From the NCBI GenBank assembly GCA_900470965.1, contig UCCS01000016.1:1-64000 (forward strand): a stretch of DNA of 64,000 nucleotides, read 5' to 3'. The DNA is from Hyphomicrobiales bacterium. GTDB lineage: Bacteria > Pseudomonadota > Alphaproteobacteria > Rhizobiales > Rhizobiaceae. This document shows positions 54,970 to 62,540 of the stretch, one piece after another (the stretch's first letter is position 1; each line of letters starts with the position of its first letter). The notes beneath the pieces are model-generated. The model was given only the letters and a program-made list of their open reading frames with translations. It made no database searches and had not been told where the DNA came from. Made by a program: the position numbers and the translations under genes.

Positions 54970-56123
54970 TGGCATCAAACGACACGGGAAGAACTGCGTT
55001 TCGGGACTGGGCTCCTATCGTGCTGTTCGCGGCGGTGACGATCGGGGGAATGATCTTCATCTGGTCGGCGAAACTCGCCGCCTGGTCGACATTTGTTGTG
55101 ACGGCAGTGCCCCTGGTGCTAATGGCGATCTACTTCCTGGCGTCGATAGCGCTGGCTGGCTTCCGGCTGCACAATGAGCAGGCGGGCGACAACCTCTACT
55201 ACATGGGGTTCCTGTTTACGCTCTCGAGCCTTGGTGTATCCCTGTACCTGTTCGCCGGGGAGACTTCGATCGAGACAATCGTCCGGAACTTCGGTATCGC
55301 GGTGACATCGACAATCGCGGGCGTGACGCTACGCATCCTCTTCAACCAGATGCGCCGGGACCCGATCGACATCGAACGCAGCGCCCGCCACGAGCTTGCG
55401 GAGATGACGCGGCGGGTCCGAACCGAGCTCGACACGTCCGCTCGCGAGTTCTCGAATTACCGCAGGGTCAGCAATCAGATGCTGACGGAGGGCTTTGAGG
55501 AGATCGGTCGCCAGGCGGAAAAGAACGGCGAGGAAATCCGCAAGGTCATCGAGTCGATCTCCAAGGAGGCCATTATCCCGATCCAGGAGGCCGCGACCAA
55601 GCTTTCATCGATCATCGAGGACCACAACAGGTCGGTGACAGATCAAGCAGCGGAAGCTACCCGCAAACTGAGTGAGACGACGGATAAGCTCTCGACGATC
55701 ATCGACAAGTTCGGTGTCGCCGTGGAGGGCGTCGGTACCCGTCTCGGAGAGATCAGGCCACCCGAGGATGTCATCCGTTTCGAGCTGACACCGACAATAG
55801 ACGCGATCAAGGATATGACCGCTGCCCATCTCAGGCGGATGGAGGAGGGGATCGCGGAAACACGCTCGCAGTCCGCCAAGGTGGATGATGCATTGAAGCC
55901 CTTAGCCAGCATCGACAATAAGCTGGATCGCATCGCGGAAGCGCTTGAGCGTGACAGGGAAAATCCGCAACCGTCCATCCCTTCGAAAACGGCAGACGTT
56001 GTCGAGGTGGTCGGGGCGAGCGAGAGTGCGACGGTGGATGCCGAACCGGTTGTCCCGGATGGCGAGAAGACGGAGACCAGGCCGACACTAGACGAGCCGA
56101 AACGGCGGTTGTTCAGATGGTGA
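54969..56123 (+). CDS. MotA/ExbB/ZorA-like membrane protein with long coiled-coil tail (gene 3 of novel operon)
   Basis: A 384-residue protein. Four TM helices lie at about residues 15-34, 39-66, 77-96 and 104-124. The last two, MGFLFTLSSLGVSLYLF and NFGIAVTSTIAGVTLRILF, resemble the GLLGTxxGL and GIAxALxTTAxGL helices of MotA/TolQ/ExbB proton-channel subunits. Residues 128-330 form a long, highly charged helix (RHELAEMTRRVRTELD and onward), and a disordered acidic tail ends KRRLFRW. ATG 54969 follows GGAG and overlaps the upstream stop (TGATG). ZorA of the Zorya system also combines a MotA-like channel with a long cytoplasmic helix. Homology is inferred from pattern only. Confidence 0.72.
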   Translation: MASNDTGRTAFRDWAPIVLFAAVTIGGMIFIWSAKLAAWSTFVVTAVPLVLMAIYFLASIALAGFRLHNEQAGDNLYYMGFLFTLSSLGVSLYLFAGETSIETIVRNFGIAVTSTIAGVTLRILFNQMRRDPIDIERSARHELAEMTRRVRTELDTSAREFSNYRRVSNQMLTEGFEEIGRQAEKNGEEIRKVIESISKEAIIPIQEAATKLSSIIEDHNRSVTDQAAEATRKLSETTDKLSTIIDKFGVAVEGVGTRLGEIRPPEDVIRFELTPTIDAIKDMTAAHLRRMEEGIAETRSQSAKVDDALKPLASIDNKLDRIAEALERDRENPQPSIPSKTADVVEVVGASESATVDAEPVVPDGEKTETRPTLDEPKRRLFRW

Positions 56124-57058
56124 CCCAGGCAAGCGGAAGCCCCAAGCTGGAGCATAAGGGATACAACCGCGGGCTCATCCTCGGGCTGACGATGGCGGAA
56201 TCCATGCTTCTGCTGGTGTTCTGCTTGTTGCTGGTTGCCGCCGCCATGATCACGGCCGAGCGGAAACAGCGGATGGACGCCGAGCAGCGCCTCGCGCAGC
56301 TGGAACAGCAGAACAAGGAACTGTCCGCCCAGCTCGTAGAGGTGCAGTCGAAACTCGGCTCGAACATGTCGGCGACCGATCGCGCGAAATTCGAGAGCGA
56401 ATGGCGCGAGCTGGTCTCTGCCCGGCAGATCATCGACAGGTTGAAAATGAACGACGCCAGCCCCGCTGATCTGGCCAAGCTGGCCGCGGTCGCAAAGGTA
56501 CTGGCAGCGAACAACATCCCACTCGACAAAGCTCCGGACCAGCTCGAGCAACTGCTGCACGGGGACATCAAACCCCATGAATGGCCGCCTATCATTAGCC
56601 TCTCCGAAGCCGGCGGATATTACTTCACGTCAGGCAGCGCCGCGTTGACGCGGGAATTCGAGGACAAGCTTGAGACCTCGATCGCGGACCAGATTGCCGA
56701 CAACCTCGAGCGTTATCAGGTCGACGTGGTCGAGGTGATCGGGCACACGGACGAGCAGCGCGTCGCCAGAAGCACATCCAATCTCGACGACGCTTCGATC
56801 GGCGTCATCGACGGCCAGTTACCTGTCGATTTCCTCCAGCCTGCCGATAATGCCGGGCTTGGACTCGCGCGGGCGATCGCGGTTGCGAATATTCTGAAGG
56901 AAAATCCGAAGCTGAAGGACGTGACCGTGTTACCGATGTCAGCTGCCCAGCTGGTTATTCCGGGTGATACGCTCACCAGCGGGCAGGCGGGAGACGTCAA
57001 GGAACGTCGCCGCATCGAGATCAGGATCAGGCGTCGGGCCGAGTCCCTGCAGCCCTGA
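56117..57058 (+). CDS. MotB/ZorB-like OmpA-domain protein with N-terminal TM helix (gene 4 of novel operon)
   Basis: A 313-residue protein. A short cytoplasmic N-terminus is followed by a TM helix (about residues 20-45) that contains E28 in TMAESMLLLVFCLLL, in the place of the proton-carrying Asp of MotB (YADFMTAMMAFFL). A coiled coil follows (residues 48-80), then a linker and a C-terminal OmpA/MotB peptidoglycan-binding domain with YYFTSGSAALT near 172, VIGHTDEQ near 207 and the closing RRRIEIRIRR. The start overlaps gene 3 by seven bases. With gene 3 it forms the stator-like pair expected of a peptidoglycan-anchored ion channel. Confidence 0.82.
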   Translation: MVTQASGSPKLEHKGYNRGLILGLTMAESMLLLVFCLLLVAAAMITAERKQRMDAEQRLAQLEQQNKELSAQLVEVQSKLGSNMSATDRAKFESEWRELVSARQIIDRLKMNDASPADLAKLAAVAKVLAANNIPLDKAPDQLEQLLHGDIKPHEWPPIISLSEAGGYYFTSGSAALTREFEDKLETSIADQIADNLERYQVDVVEVIGHTDEQRVARSTSNLDDASIGVIDGQLPVDFLQPADNAGLGLARAIAVANILKENPKLKDVTVLPMSAAQLVIPGDTLTSGQAGDVKERRRIEIRIRRRAESLQP

Positions 57059-57129
57059 CCGGGAGCGCAGCTAGCAGCTTGCACGTATGGTGAGTGACCA
57101 TAGTGGCTCGCAACGGAAGCCTGTTGCTA

Positions 57130-57157
57130 GCCCGTCCGATAGCACCGCGGGACGGGC
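57130..57157 (+). terminator. Possible terminator hairpin after the novel operon
   Basis: GCCCGTCC and GGACGGGC pair perfectly around a 12-base loop, 71 bases after the stop of gene 4. There is no T-run, so confidence is modest. Confidence 0.4.
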
Positions 57158-57217
57158 GGGTCTGGTCGCTGAACGTGCCATTCAGGATATAGCGCCACCG
57201 TTTATATCGTTAGCGGC

Positions 57218-57346
57218 TTAGAACGTGGTCTCCTGCACCAACCACCAAACCGGGAGAAATCCCAGCGCAATAGCAGCCAACCATACGGACGCGAACTTGA
57301 TCAGGTACCGCCTGCGTGCCTTCGCCTCGCTCCACTCGTAATACAT
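57218..57346 (-). CDS. Very small membrane protein (42 residues)
   Basis: A complete short frame: ATG at 57346, TAA at 57218-57220. It starts MYYEWSEAKARRRYLIKF and continues with one TM helix (SVWLAAIALGFLPVWWLV) before a short tail QETTF. A GAGGGAGTAGG sequence lies upstream of the start. The charged N-terminus and aromatic-rich helix border are those of genuine small membrane proteins. It is convergent with the novel operon, and no family is recognised. Confidence 0.5.
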   Translation of the reverse strand: MYYEWSEAKARRRYLIKFASVWLAAIALGFLPVWWLVQETTF

Positions 57347-57620
57347 CGCTGCCTACTCCCTCTCAGCAGCGGAAATTGAACCATTGAGTACCACGGGAGT
57401 CGAGTGCGAAACTGCAACACCGAATTAGCGAAAGCGATCGGATGAGGGCGGCACTTGTCTGAGCAGGTTGAGGGGAGACGGGCCGGAGGTTGGGCGACTG
57501 TCCGTTTCAAGTCACAGCTCTTTAAGAGAGCCGCCCGTGCGAACCAAACTCGACGCCATGTTGTCGCAAGCGCCTACCTTACGGACATATCGGGAGGCTC
57601 CGAGACCAGGAAATTTCCGT

Positions 57621-57646
57621 TGACCATGGCCGCTGACCATGGCCGC
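57621..57646. repeat. Tandem 13-base repeat TGACCATGGCCGC x2
   Basis: Two exact adjacent copies (57621-57633 and 57634-57646) in non-coding DNA. It is probably a replication-slippage duplication; I see no sign of function. Confidence 0.6.
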
Positions 57647-57667
57647 TCCGGGCCAGCGTCATTCGCT

Positions 57668-57847
57668 CTACCACAGCGCCTGGACGGCGATGACGACGAG
57701 AAAAGCAACTACCACCACGGAAACCATCCGTAAAACTGTGCGATTGGCCTGGGCGAGTACCTCTGGCTTCGGGTCTCGCTTGGGATGGAATTTGTGGCGA
57801 CGTTTCTGTGGCGCTCCCGCTTGGGACGATTTGTTTGCTGCGGCCAT
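57668..57847 (-). CDS. Small protein with C-terminal membrane helix (59 residues)
   Basis: The frame from ATG 57847 begins MAAANKSSQAGAPQKRRHKF. It has a strongly basic middle (HPKRDPKPEVLAQANRTV) and a single TM helix at the very C-terminus (MVSVVVVAFLVVIAVQALW), a tail-anchored layout. The ribosome site is weak, and an upstream TTG at 57883 is an alternative. It is not recognised as a known family. The remaining DNA between 57059 and 58164 has no other convincing gene; a 13-base tandem repeat lies at 57621-57646. Confidence 0.4.
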   Translation of the reverse strand: MAAANKSSQAGAPQKRRHKFHPKRDPKPEVLAQANRTVLRMVSVVVVAFLVVIAVQALW

Positions 57848-58164
57848 GGCTGTTTCGCTCGTGGTGGATTTCCGGAACGCCAATCTAGCATGAAAGCTGT
57901 CTGGCGTTTAGTGCAGCGACACTGCGCTCGCGCTCCACGAAGGCTTGGTAGGTGTGGACCTTCTGGCCAGAACAGCTTGCGTTGTGCGGGATGAAATTCA
58001 TTGAGAAGGAGGGTGCCGCCATCCGCCGCAAGCTCTCGCATCACTCAAAAAAGCGGTCCAAGTCTTGGTGGTGGCGGAAAAGGCCCCGCGGACCGTACTG
58101 TCTGATTTGACGCGTTCAGTCAGGCGTAAGCAGCAACAGCGACGTTGGAATATGCTGGGAAAGT

Positions 58165-59205
58165 CTAGGCTTGGTTCGAGACATCCCGATGCTCTTCGGA
58201 TTGACGTATCTGAGGGTCGGCGGCGCTGGATGCACCGTCCGTGTCCGTCGTCGCTTTGGCCGTCCGGGAAGCGCGCCATTGGGCGGGGGTCAATCCGAGA
58301 TGCTGCTTAAAGGCCCGCTGGAAGGCAGCTTCAGATCGATACCCGGCCAGATCGGCCGCCGTAGCGGTCGACGTCGTCGGCATCCGCAGCGCATTGGCTG
58401 CCAGGGTGATGCGAACGTCTTGAAGAAGTTCGCTAGCGGAGCGACCCAAACTGCTCTCGAAGTAGCGGGCCAAAGTCGCCCGAGACAAGTTGCAAAGGCT
58501 TGCCAGTTTTGAAAGCGTCCATGGGCGGGCAGGTTCGAAGAAGATCGCGTTGAGCGCGGGAGCGAGCCTGACGTGGCTCGCAAGGGCGACCAGCCCTAGT
58601 GGCGCATCGTGGGATTGACTTGCCAGTCGCAGCGCCAGCGTGAACAACGCTGCCGAAAACGCGTTGAGCATCGCCTGACCGCCAATCCCCTCGACATTTG
58701 CCTCAGCCCGCATGAGGCCAACAAGGGCCTCCATCTGTTGGCGCGTCACGGATTGTGGCGATATCGCTGATTTTGATGTTCCTCGTACGATCATCCGTGA
58801 ACGCAGATAAGTCCCCAGCAGACGGTCGTGAGGAGGGGCAAGCACAAAGCGGCCGCAAAGCATGTCCAGCCGTTCGCCCTGACCGGAGTTCTCGCTGATC
58901 ACGACGTTCAGCCCTTGCCTTTGCGTCGCCTTCACCGGCTCGGTGCCGCTGCCATCGGTGAGGACGTGCGGTGCTCCAGCGGGGACCAGGAGGATGTCGC
59001 CAGACGTGAGACGCTGTGCTTTGTTGCCATGGCGATCATTCAGCCATGCCTCGCCGCTCAATATCACGTGATAAACGATGTCCTGGGCGGCCCCCTGCTC
59101 ATACGCAACCCGCCAAGGTGCACCATAAAGGCAATGAAGCTCCAGCTTGCCGGTGACCGGCATCATTTCGAGCAGACGGCTAAGCCAATCGATGCGCTGC
59201 GACAT
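58165..59205 (-). CDS. rclR: AraC-family regulator, RclR-like
   Basis: A 346-residue protein with an N-terminal cupin sensor domain (IVYHVILSGEAWL near 43, GDILLVPAGAPHVL near 70) and a C-terminal AraC DNA-binding domain with two helix-turn-helices (ARPWTLSKLASLCNLSRATLARYF near 225 and ADLAGYRSEAAFQRAFKQHLG near 285). The two cysteines that sense hypochlorous acid in E. coli RclR (Cys21 and Cys89 as I recall) appear to correspond to C25 in LHCLYGAPW and C117 in MLCGRFVL. It is divergent from an RclA-like reductase with a 152-base gap, as in E. coli. The C-terminal ~25 residues after RASRTAK look unstructured. Role: activation of the reductase gene under oxidative chlorine-type stress (inference). 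Confidence 0.75.
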   Translation of the reverse strand: MSQRIDWLSRLLEMMPVTGKLELHCLYGAPWRVAYEQGAAQDIVYHVILSGEAWLNDRHGNKAQRLTSGDILLVPAGAPHVLTDGSGTEPVKATQRQGLNVVISENSGQGERLDMLCGRFVLAPPHDRLLGTYLRSRMIVRGTSKSAISPQSVTRQQMEALVGLMRAEANVEGIGGQAMLNAFSAALFTLALRLASQSHDAPLGLVALASHVRLAPALNAIFFEPARPWTLSKLASLCNLSRATLARYFESSLGRSASELLQDVRITLAANALRMPTTSTATAADLAGYRSEAAFQRAFKQHLGLTPAQWRASRTAKATTDTDGASSAADPQIRQSEEHRDVSNQA

Positions 59206-59357
59206 GTCGATCTTTCCAGAATGAGCTGATCAAGCATGAATATGAGCTAAATTGGCATTAATCAAATCATGCTGCCGTTATAGCCTCCTCCCATTGTCAT
59301 CGCAGAGGCAGATCGCATTCGACGCGCTGGGCTTCTGCCAGCTGAAGGGGAATTCCT

Positions 59358-60752
59358 ATGCACGATATTGAGAATTTCGACACACTGATCCTTGGTAGCG
59401 GCCAGGGCGGCAAATTGCTTGCTTGGCACCTGGCTCGTTCCGGTCAGAAAGTTGCGGTCGTCGAACGAAGATGGGTCGGCGGTTCCTGCCCGGCGGTCGC
59501 CTGCCTGCCGAGCAAAAACGAGATCTGGAGTGCGCGGGTCGCTCATCTGGCTCGCCATGCGGCAGAATTTGGTACTGCGACTGGATCGGTGACCACCGAT
59601 ATGGCGGCCGTCCGCCGGCGCAAGCAAGCGATGGTCGATCGGGAGATTGCGTTTCACCTTGATGCCTACAAGGCGAGCGGTGCCGAACTCATCATGGGGG
59701 AGGGAAAATTCGTCGGGCCGAAGACCATCGAAGTCAGCTTGAATGACGGCGGCCAGCGCAGGCTTTCCGGTAACCAGGTCGTGGTGAATGTCGGCAGTCA
59801 TGCTGCGATACCGGATATCTCTGGCCTGTCGGCAGCGCGCGCAATGACCCATATCGAGGCGCTGGAGCTCGACTACCTGCCGTCGCATCTGATTGTGCTC
59901 GGAGGCGGCTATGTGGGTATCGAAATGGCGCAAGCGTACCGCCGCTTCGGCAGTCGCGTGACCATTGTCGAACCCTCGCAGCGATTGATGGGTCGGGAGG
60001 ACGCCGATGTTGCCGAGGAGATGCAGCGTATACTTGTTTCAGAGGGTATCGAGGTCCTTTTGGGTGCAAAACCGACACAAGTGTGGGGCTTGTCGGGGGA
60101 CGCTGTTGTCGTCGAAGTTCATACCGACGCCGGAAACCGAACCGTCGAGGGTAGCGACTTGCTGGTGGCGGCTGGCCGGGTTCCAAATACTGCGGACATC
60201 GGACTTGAGAAGACCGGCGTCGAGCTGGATGATCGCGGGTTCATTCGCGTCAGTGAGCGTCTGGAAACTACAGAAGAAGGCGTTTGGGCGATCGGTGAGT
60301 GCGCCGGCAGTCCGCAGTTTACGCATGTGTCCGTTGACGATTTCAGGATCGTTCGTGACAACATGGCGGGAGGCAACCGTCGCACAGACGCGCGCCAGAT
60401 CCCCTATGTAATGTTTACAGATCCTCCGCTTGCTCGTGTTGGCATGAGCGAAAGCGAGGCCCAGCACCTGGGCATTGCCTATCGTGTCGCGACGCTGCCA
60501 ATGGGAAATGTGTTGCGCACCGAAGCGACCGAGGAGACCCAAGGCTTCATGAAAGCCGTGGTAAGCGCGAATGATGATCGCATCCTGGGCTTTACGATGA
60601 TCGGCTCCGAGGCTGGAGAGGTCATGGCTGTGGTTCAAACGGCAATGATGGCCGGACTGCCATACACCCAGCTTCGCGAAGCGGTGATCGTGCACCTGAC
60701 GATCGCGGAAGGACTCGGCCCGCTTTTTGCTCGTATTCCCCCACTGCGATAG
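59358..60752 (+). CDS. rclA: RclA-like pyridine nucleotide-disulfide oxidoreductase
   Basis: A 464-residue flavoprotein. FAD motif ILGSGQGGKLLAWHLA lies near residue 11, the redox disulfide is C44/C49 in GGSCPAVACLPSK, the NAD(P)H motif is LGGGYVGIEMAQ near 182, and the C-terminal His/Glu pair is H446/E451. The segment PQFTHVSVDDFRIVRD and TDPPLARVGMSESEA near 330-370 match the wording of E. coli RclA better than mercuric reductase or lipoamide dehydrogenase. The upstream site is AAGGGG. RclA reduces Cu(II) and protects against reactive chlorine in enterics. It lies opposite the RclR-like regulator. The alternative is a general soluble transhydrogenase-like enzyme. Confidence 0.75.
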   Translation: MHDIENFDTLILGSGQGGKLLAWHLARSGQKVAVVERRWVGGSCPAVACLPSKNEIWSARVAHLARHAAEFGTATGSVTTDMAAVRRRKQAMVDREIAFHLDAYKASGAELIMGEGKFVGPKTIEVSLNDGGQRRLSGNQVVVNVGSHAAIPDISGLSAARAMTHIEALELDYLPSHLIVLGGGYVGIEMAQAYRRFGSRVTIVEPSQRLMGREDADVAEEMQRILVSEGIEVLLGAKPTQVWGLSGDAVVVEVHTDAGNRTVEGSDLLVAAGRVPNTADIGLEKTGVELDDRGFIRVSERLETTEEGVWAIGECAGSPQFTHVSVDDFRIVRDNMAGGNRRTDARQIPYVMFTDPPLARVGMSESEAQHLGIAYRVATLPMGNVLRTEATEETQGFMKAVVSANDDRILGFTMIGSEAGEVMAVVQTAMMAGLPYTQLREAVIVHLTIAEGLGPLFARIPPLR

Positions 60753-60979
60753 TTGCTCAGGGCGTTTTGGGCGCACAGAGAATACGCCGTCAGGCTTTCA
60801 CCAACCGACATCGATAAGGTGAGCATTCGGCCAGGTGGTACATCTACGATTTTCCAGGTCGGTCGAGCATTCAAAGAGGAATGACCTATCGCCGCCCTAG
60901 AGTTCGACGTGTCAGAAACCTTTTTTCCTGGGCCGGGACGTTTCCCGGTCCAGGCAAGCTGTCACGCGTGCTGATCGCT

Positions 60980-61575
60980 TCAATCCTGAATGGAGGGGGC
61001 GCTTCCCGGCTTGAGTTTGACGTCGATGACGGGGACCACGACCTTGGGTCGGCGCACCGGCAGGACGAATGTCAATTGATCGTCGGCGACGGGGAATTGG
61101 GTATTCGACCATAAGGTATTGGCGGACGGCTGCAGCCAGGTGACCTCGCTGCCGTCATGCAGGAATTGCGCATATTCGATCTTGCCCGCCAGCGCATCGA
61201 AATGCAGATGGCGATAGGGCCAGTTGAAGAGGTGGATGTAGAGGCGATCGCCATTCTGGGTCAGCCGGCAATCGAGCGGCGCGGAGAAATCGGACTGGAT
61301 GCAGCAGACGATGCTGCGCTCGTGCAGCGCCATCCACTCCTCATAAGTGGCAAGGCTGCAATCGCGCGGTGGTCGAGCGTGCCGCGCGCCGTCGGCCCGA
61401 CATTCATCAGGAGATTGCCGCCCATGACAACGGTGCCGACCAGCATCTGCACCAATTGTTCCGCGCTCCAAGTATCCTCGTCGCGGTGGTAACCCCAGGA
61501 GCCGCTCAGCGTATGACAAGCTTCCCAGACGCGCATGCCGCAATTGCGCGGCGGTGCCGTGCAAAAGGGTATTGA
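60980..61575 (-). pseudogene. Alpha-L-fucosidase (GH29) C-terminal remnant
   Basis: Minus-strand fragments in two frames give an alpha-L-fucosidase ending. The first is GSWGYHRDEDTWSAEQLVQM with VVMGGNLLMNVGPTARGTLD (about 61560-61360). After a frameshift comes ATYEEWMALHERSIV, then LTQNGDRLYIHLFNWPY and KIEYAQFLHDGSEV, ending at the natural stop 60980. GGNLLLNVGP is a GH29 signature. The catalytic N-terminal domain (about 300 residues) is missing: the homology stops near 61575, exactly where the oppositely directed SDR gene begins, marking a deletion junction. Confidence 0.72.
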
Positions 61576-62332
61576 ACTCTTCGATCTGTCCGGCAAACGT
61601 GCTCTGATTACCGGATCCAGCCAAGGCATCGGGTTTAGCCTGGCTCAGGCCCTGGCCGCGGCGGGTGCCGAGATCGTGCTCAATGGCCGCGATGCCGAAA
61701 AGCTCGCTACCGCGGCCGGGCTCCTGAGCGCGGCCGGCATGTCGGCGCAAACGCTGCTGTTCGACACGACCGACGCCAGGGCCGTACGTGCAGCCATCGA
61801 CGCGTTCGAGCAATCCACAGGACCGATCGATATTCTCGTCAACAATGCCGGCATGCAGCATCGCGCCCCGCTGGAGGAGTTCGAGCCCGACATGTTCGAA
61901 CTGCTGATGCGAACGAATGTCTCCGGCGCCTTCAACGTCGGCCAGGCCGTCGCACGCCACATGATCGCACGCGGGCGCGGCAAGATCATCAACATCGCTT
62001 CGATCCAGACCGCGCTCGCCCGGCCCGGAATTGCGCCCTATACCGCAAGCAAGGGCGCGCTCGGCAATCTCACCAAAGGCATGGCGACCGACTGGGCCCG
62101 CCATGGGCTGGCAGTCAATGCCATCGCCCCCGGATATTTCGATACGCCGCTCAACGCAGCGCTCGTGGCCGATACCGAGTTTTCGAGCTGGATCGGGCGG
62201 CGCACGCCGGCCGGCCGCTGGGGCAGACTGGAGGAACTGACGGGCGCCTGTATTTTTCTTGCCTCGGACGCCTCAAGTTATGTCAATGGTCACATACTTT
62301 ACGTGGATGGAGGCATGTCGGCATGTCTGTGA
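61535..62332 (+). CDS. Short-chain dehydrogenase (gluconate 5-dehydrogenase/fucose dehydrogenase-like), start region disrupted
   Basis: A classical SDR of 265 residues as drawn. Cofactor motif TGSSQGIGFSLA lies near residue 27, NNAG near 108, then the catalytic Ser (NIASIQTA, near 158) with YTASK near 170 supplying Tyr and Lys. LFDLSGKRALITG is the usual start of the family, about six residues after the true methionine. That methionine is missing here: candidates are ATG 61535, which lies within the fucosidase remnant, and GTG 61559, neither with a good ribosome site. The body is intact but the 5' end looks fused at a deletion junction, so expression is uncertain. Confidence 0.75.
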   Translation: MPQLRGGAVQKGIELFDLSGKRALITGSSQGIGFSLAQALAAAGAEIVLNGRDAEKLATAAGLLSAAGMSAQTLLFDTTDARAVRAAIDAFEQSTGPIDILVNNAGMQHRAPLEEFEPDMFELLMRTNVSGAFNVGQAVARHMIARGRGKIINIASIQTALARPGIAPYTASKGALGNLTKGMATDWARHGLAVNAIAPGYFDTPLNAALVADTEFSSWIGRRTPAGRWGRLEELTGACIFLASDASSYVNGHILYVDGGMSACL

Positions 62333-62342
62333 GAGCCAATAG

Positions 62343-62483
62343 GACACTGGCGATTGGGCCGGCAAGCCGCTGATCGGCATCCTATCCACTTGGTCCGATC
62401 TCGATCCGCGTCACGCCCATTTCAAGCATCTGCTGCCGATGCTGAAGGCGCTGCTGCCATCCCGATATTCCGACGCTCATTGA
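62343..62483 (+). pseudogene. IlvD/Edd-family dehydratase N-terminal remnant
   Basis: The frame reads DTGDWAGKPLIGILSTWSDLDPRHAHFK and breaks into unrelated residues before a TGA at 62481-62483. GxPxIxIxxTWSxxxPxHxHF is the N-terminal substrate-loop region of dihydroxy-acid/sugar-acid dehydratases. More than 500 residues of the family are absent. Next to a fucosidase remnant and an SDR it was probably an L-fuconate- or pentonate-type dehydratase. Confidence 0.62.
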
Positions 62484-62496
62484 CCAAAGCTGTTAA

Positions 62497-62528
62497 TTGA
62501 CATATGAGTGAGACAGGTCTGTCTCACT
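62497..62528. promoter_or_regulatory. Promoter -35 and palindromic TetR operator
   Basis: A TTGACA hexamer (62497-62502) is followed directly by AGTGAGACAG-GT-CTGTCTCACT (62507-62528), a perfect palindrome with ten-base arms and an inner AGACAGGTCTGTCT typical of TetR-family operators. It lies 12 bases before the TetR start, so it would block transcription when bound. Autorepression of the TetR-exporter pair is the expected logic. Confidence 0.75.
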
Positions 62529-62540
62529 TGGATTTTCGCG

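Noticed and set aside
52713..57058. Classical Zorya defence system
   Set aside because: A ZorA/ZorB-like pair is plausible, but no ZorC, helicase/nuclease ZorD, ZorE or ZorF/G is present, and two unrelated membrane proteins are. Calling it Zorya would overstate the evidence.
59358..60752. Mercuric reductase or lipoamide dehydrogenase
   Set aside because: It has no HMA domain, no C-terminal vicinal cysteines and no mer or dehydrogenase-complex neighbours; the RclA-like wording and the divergent RclR-like gene fit better.
60980..62104. 374-codon minus-strand frame read as one fucosidase gene
   Set aside because: Only the part below about 61360 in this frame resembles GH29. The upstream half is antisense to the SDR gene, so it is a remnant, not an intact gene.
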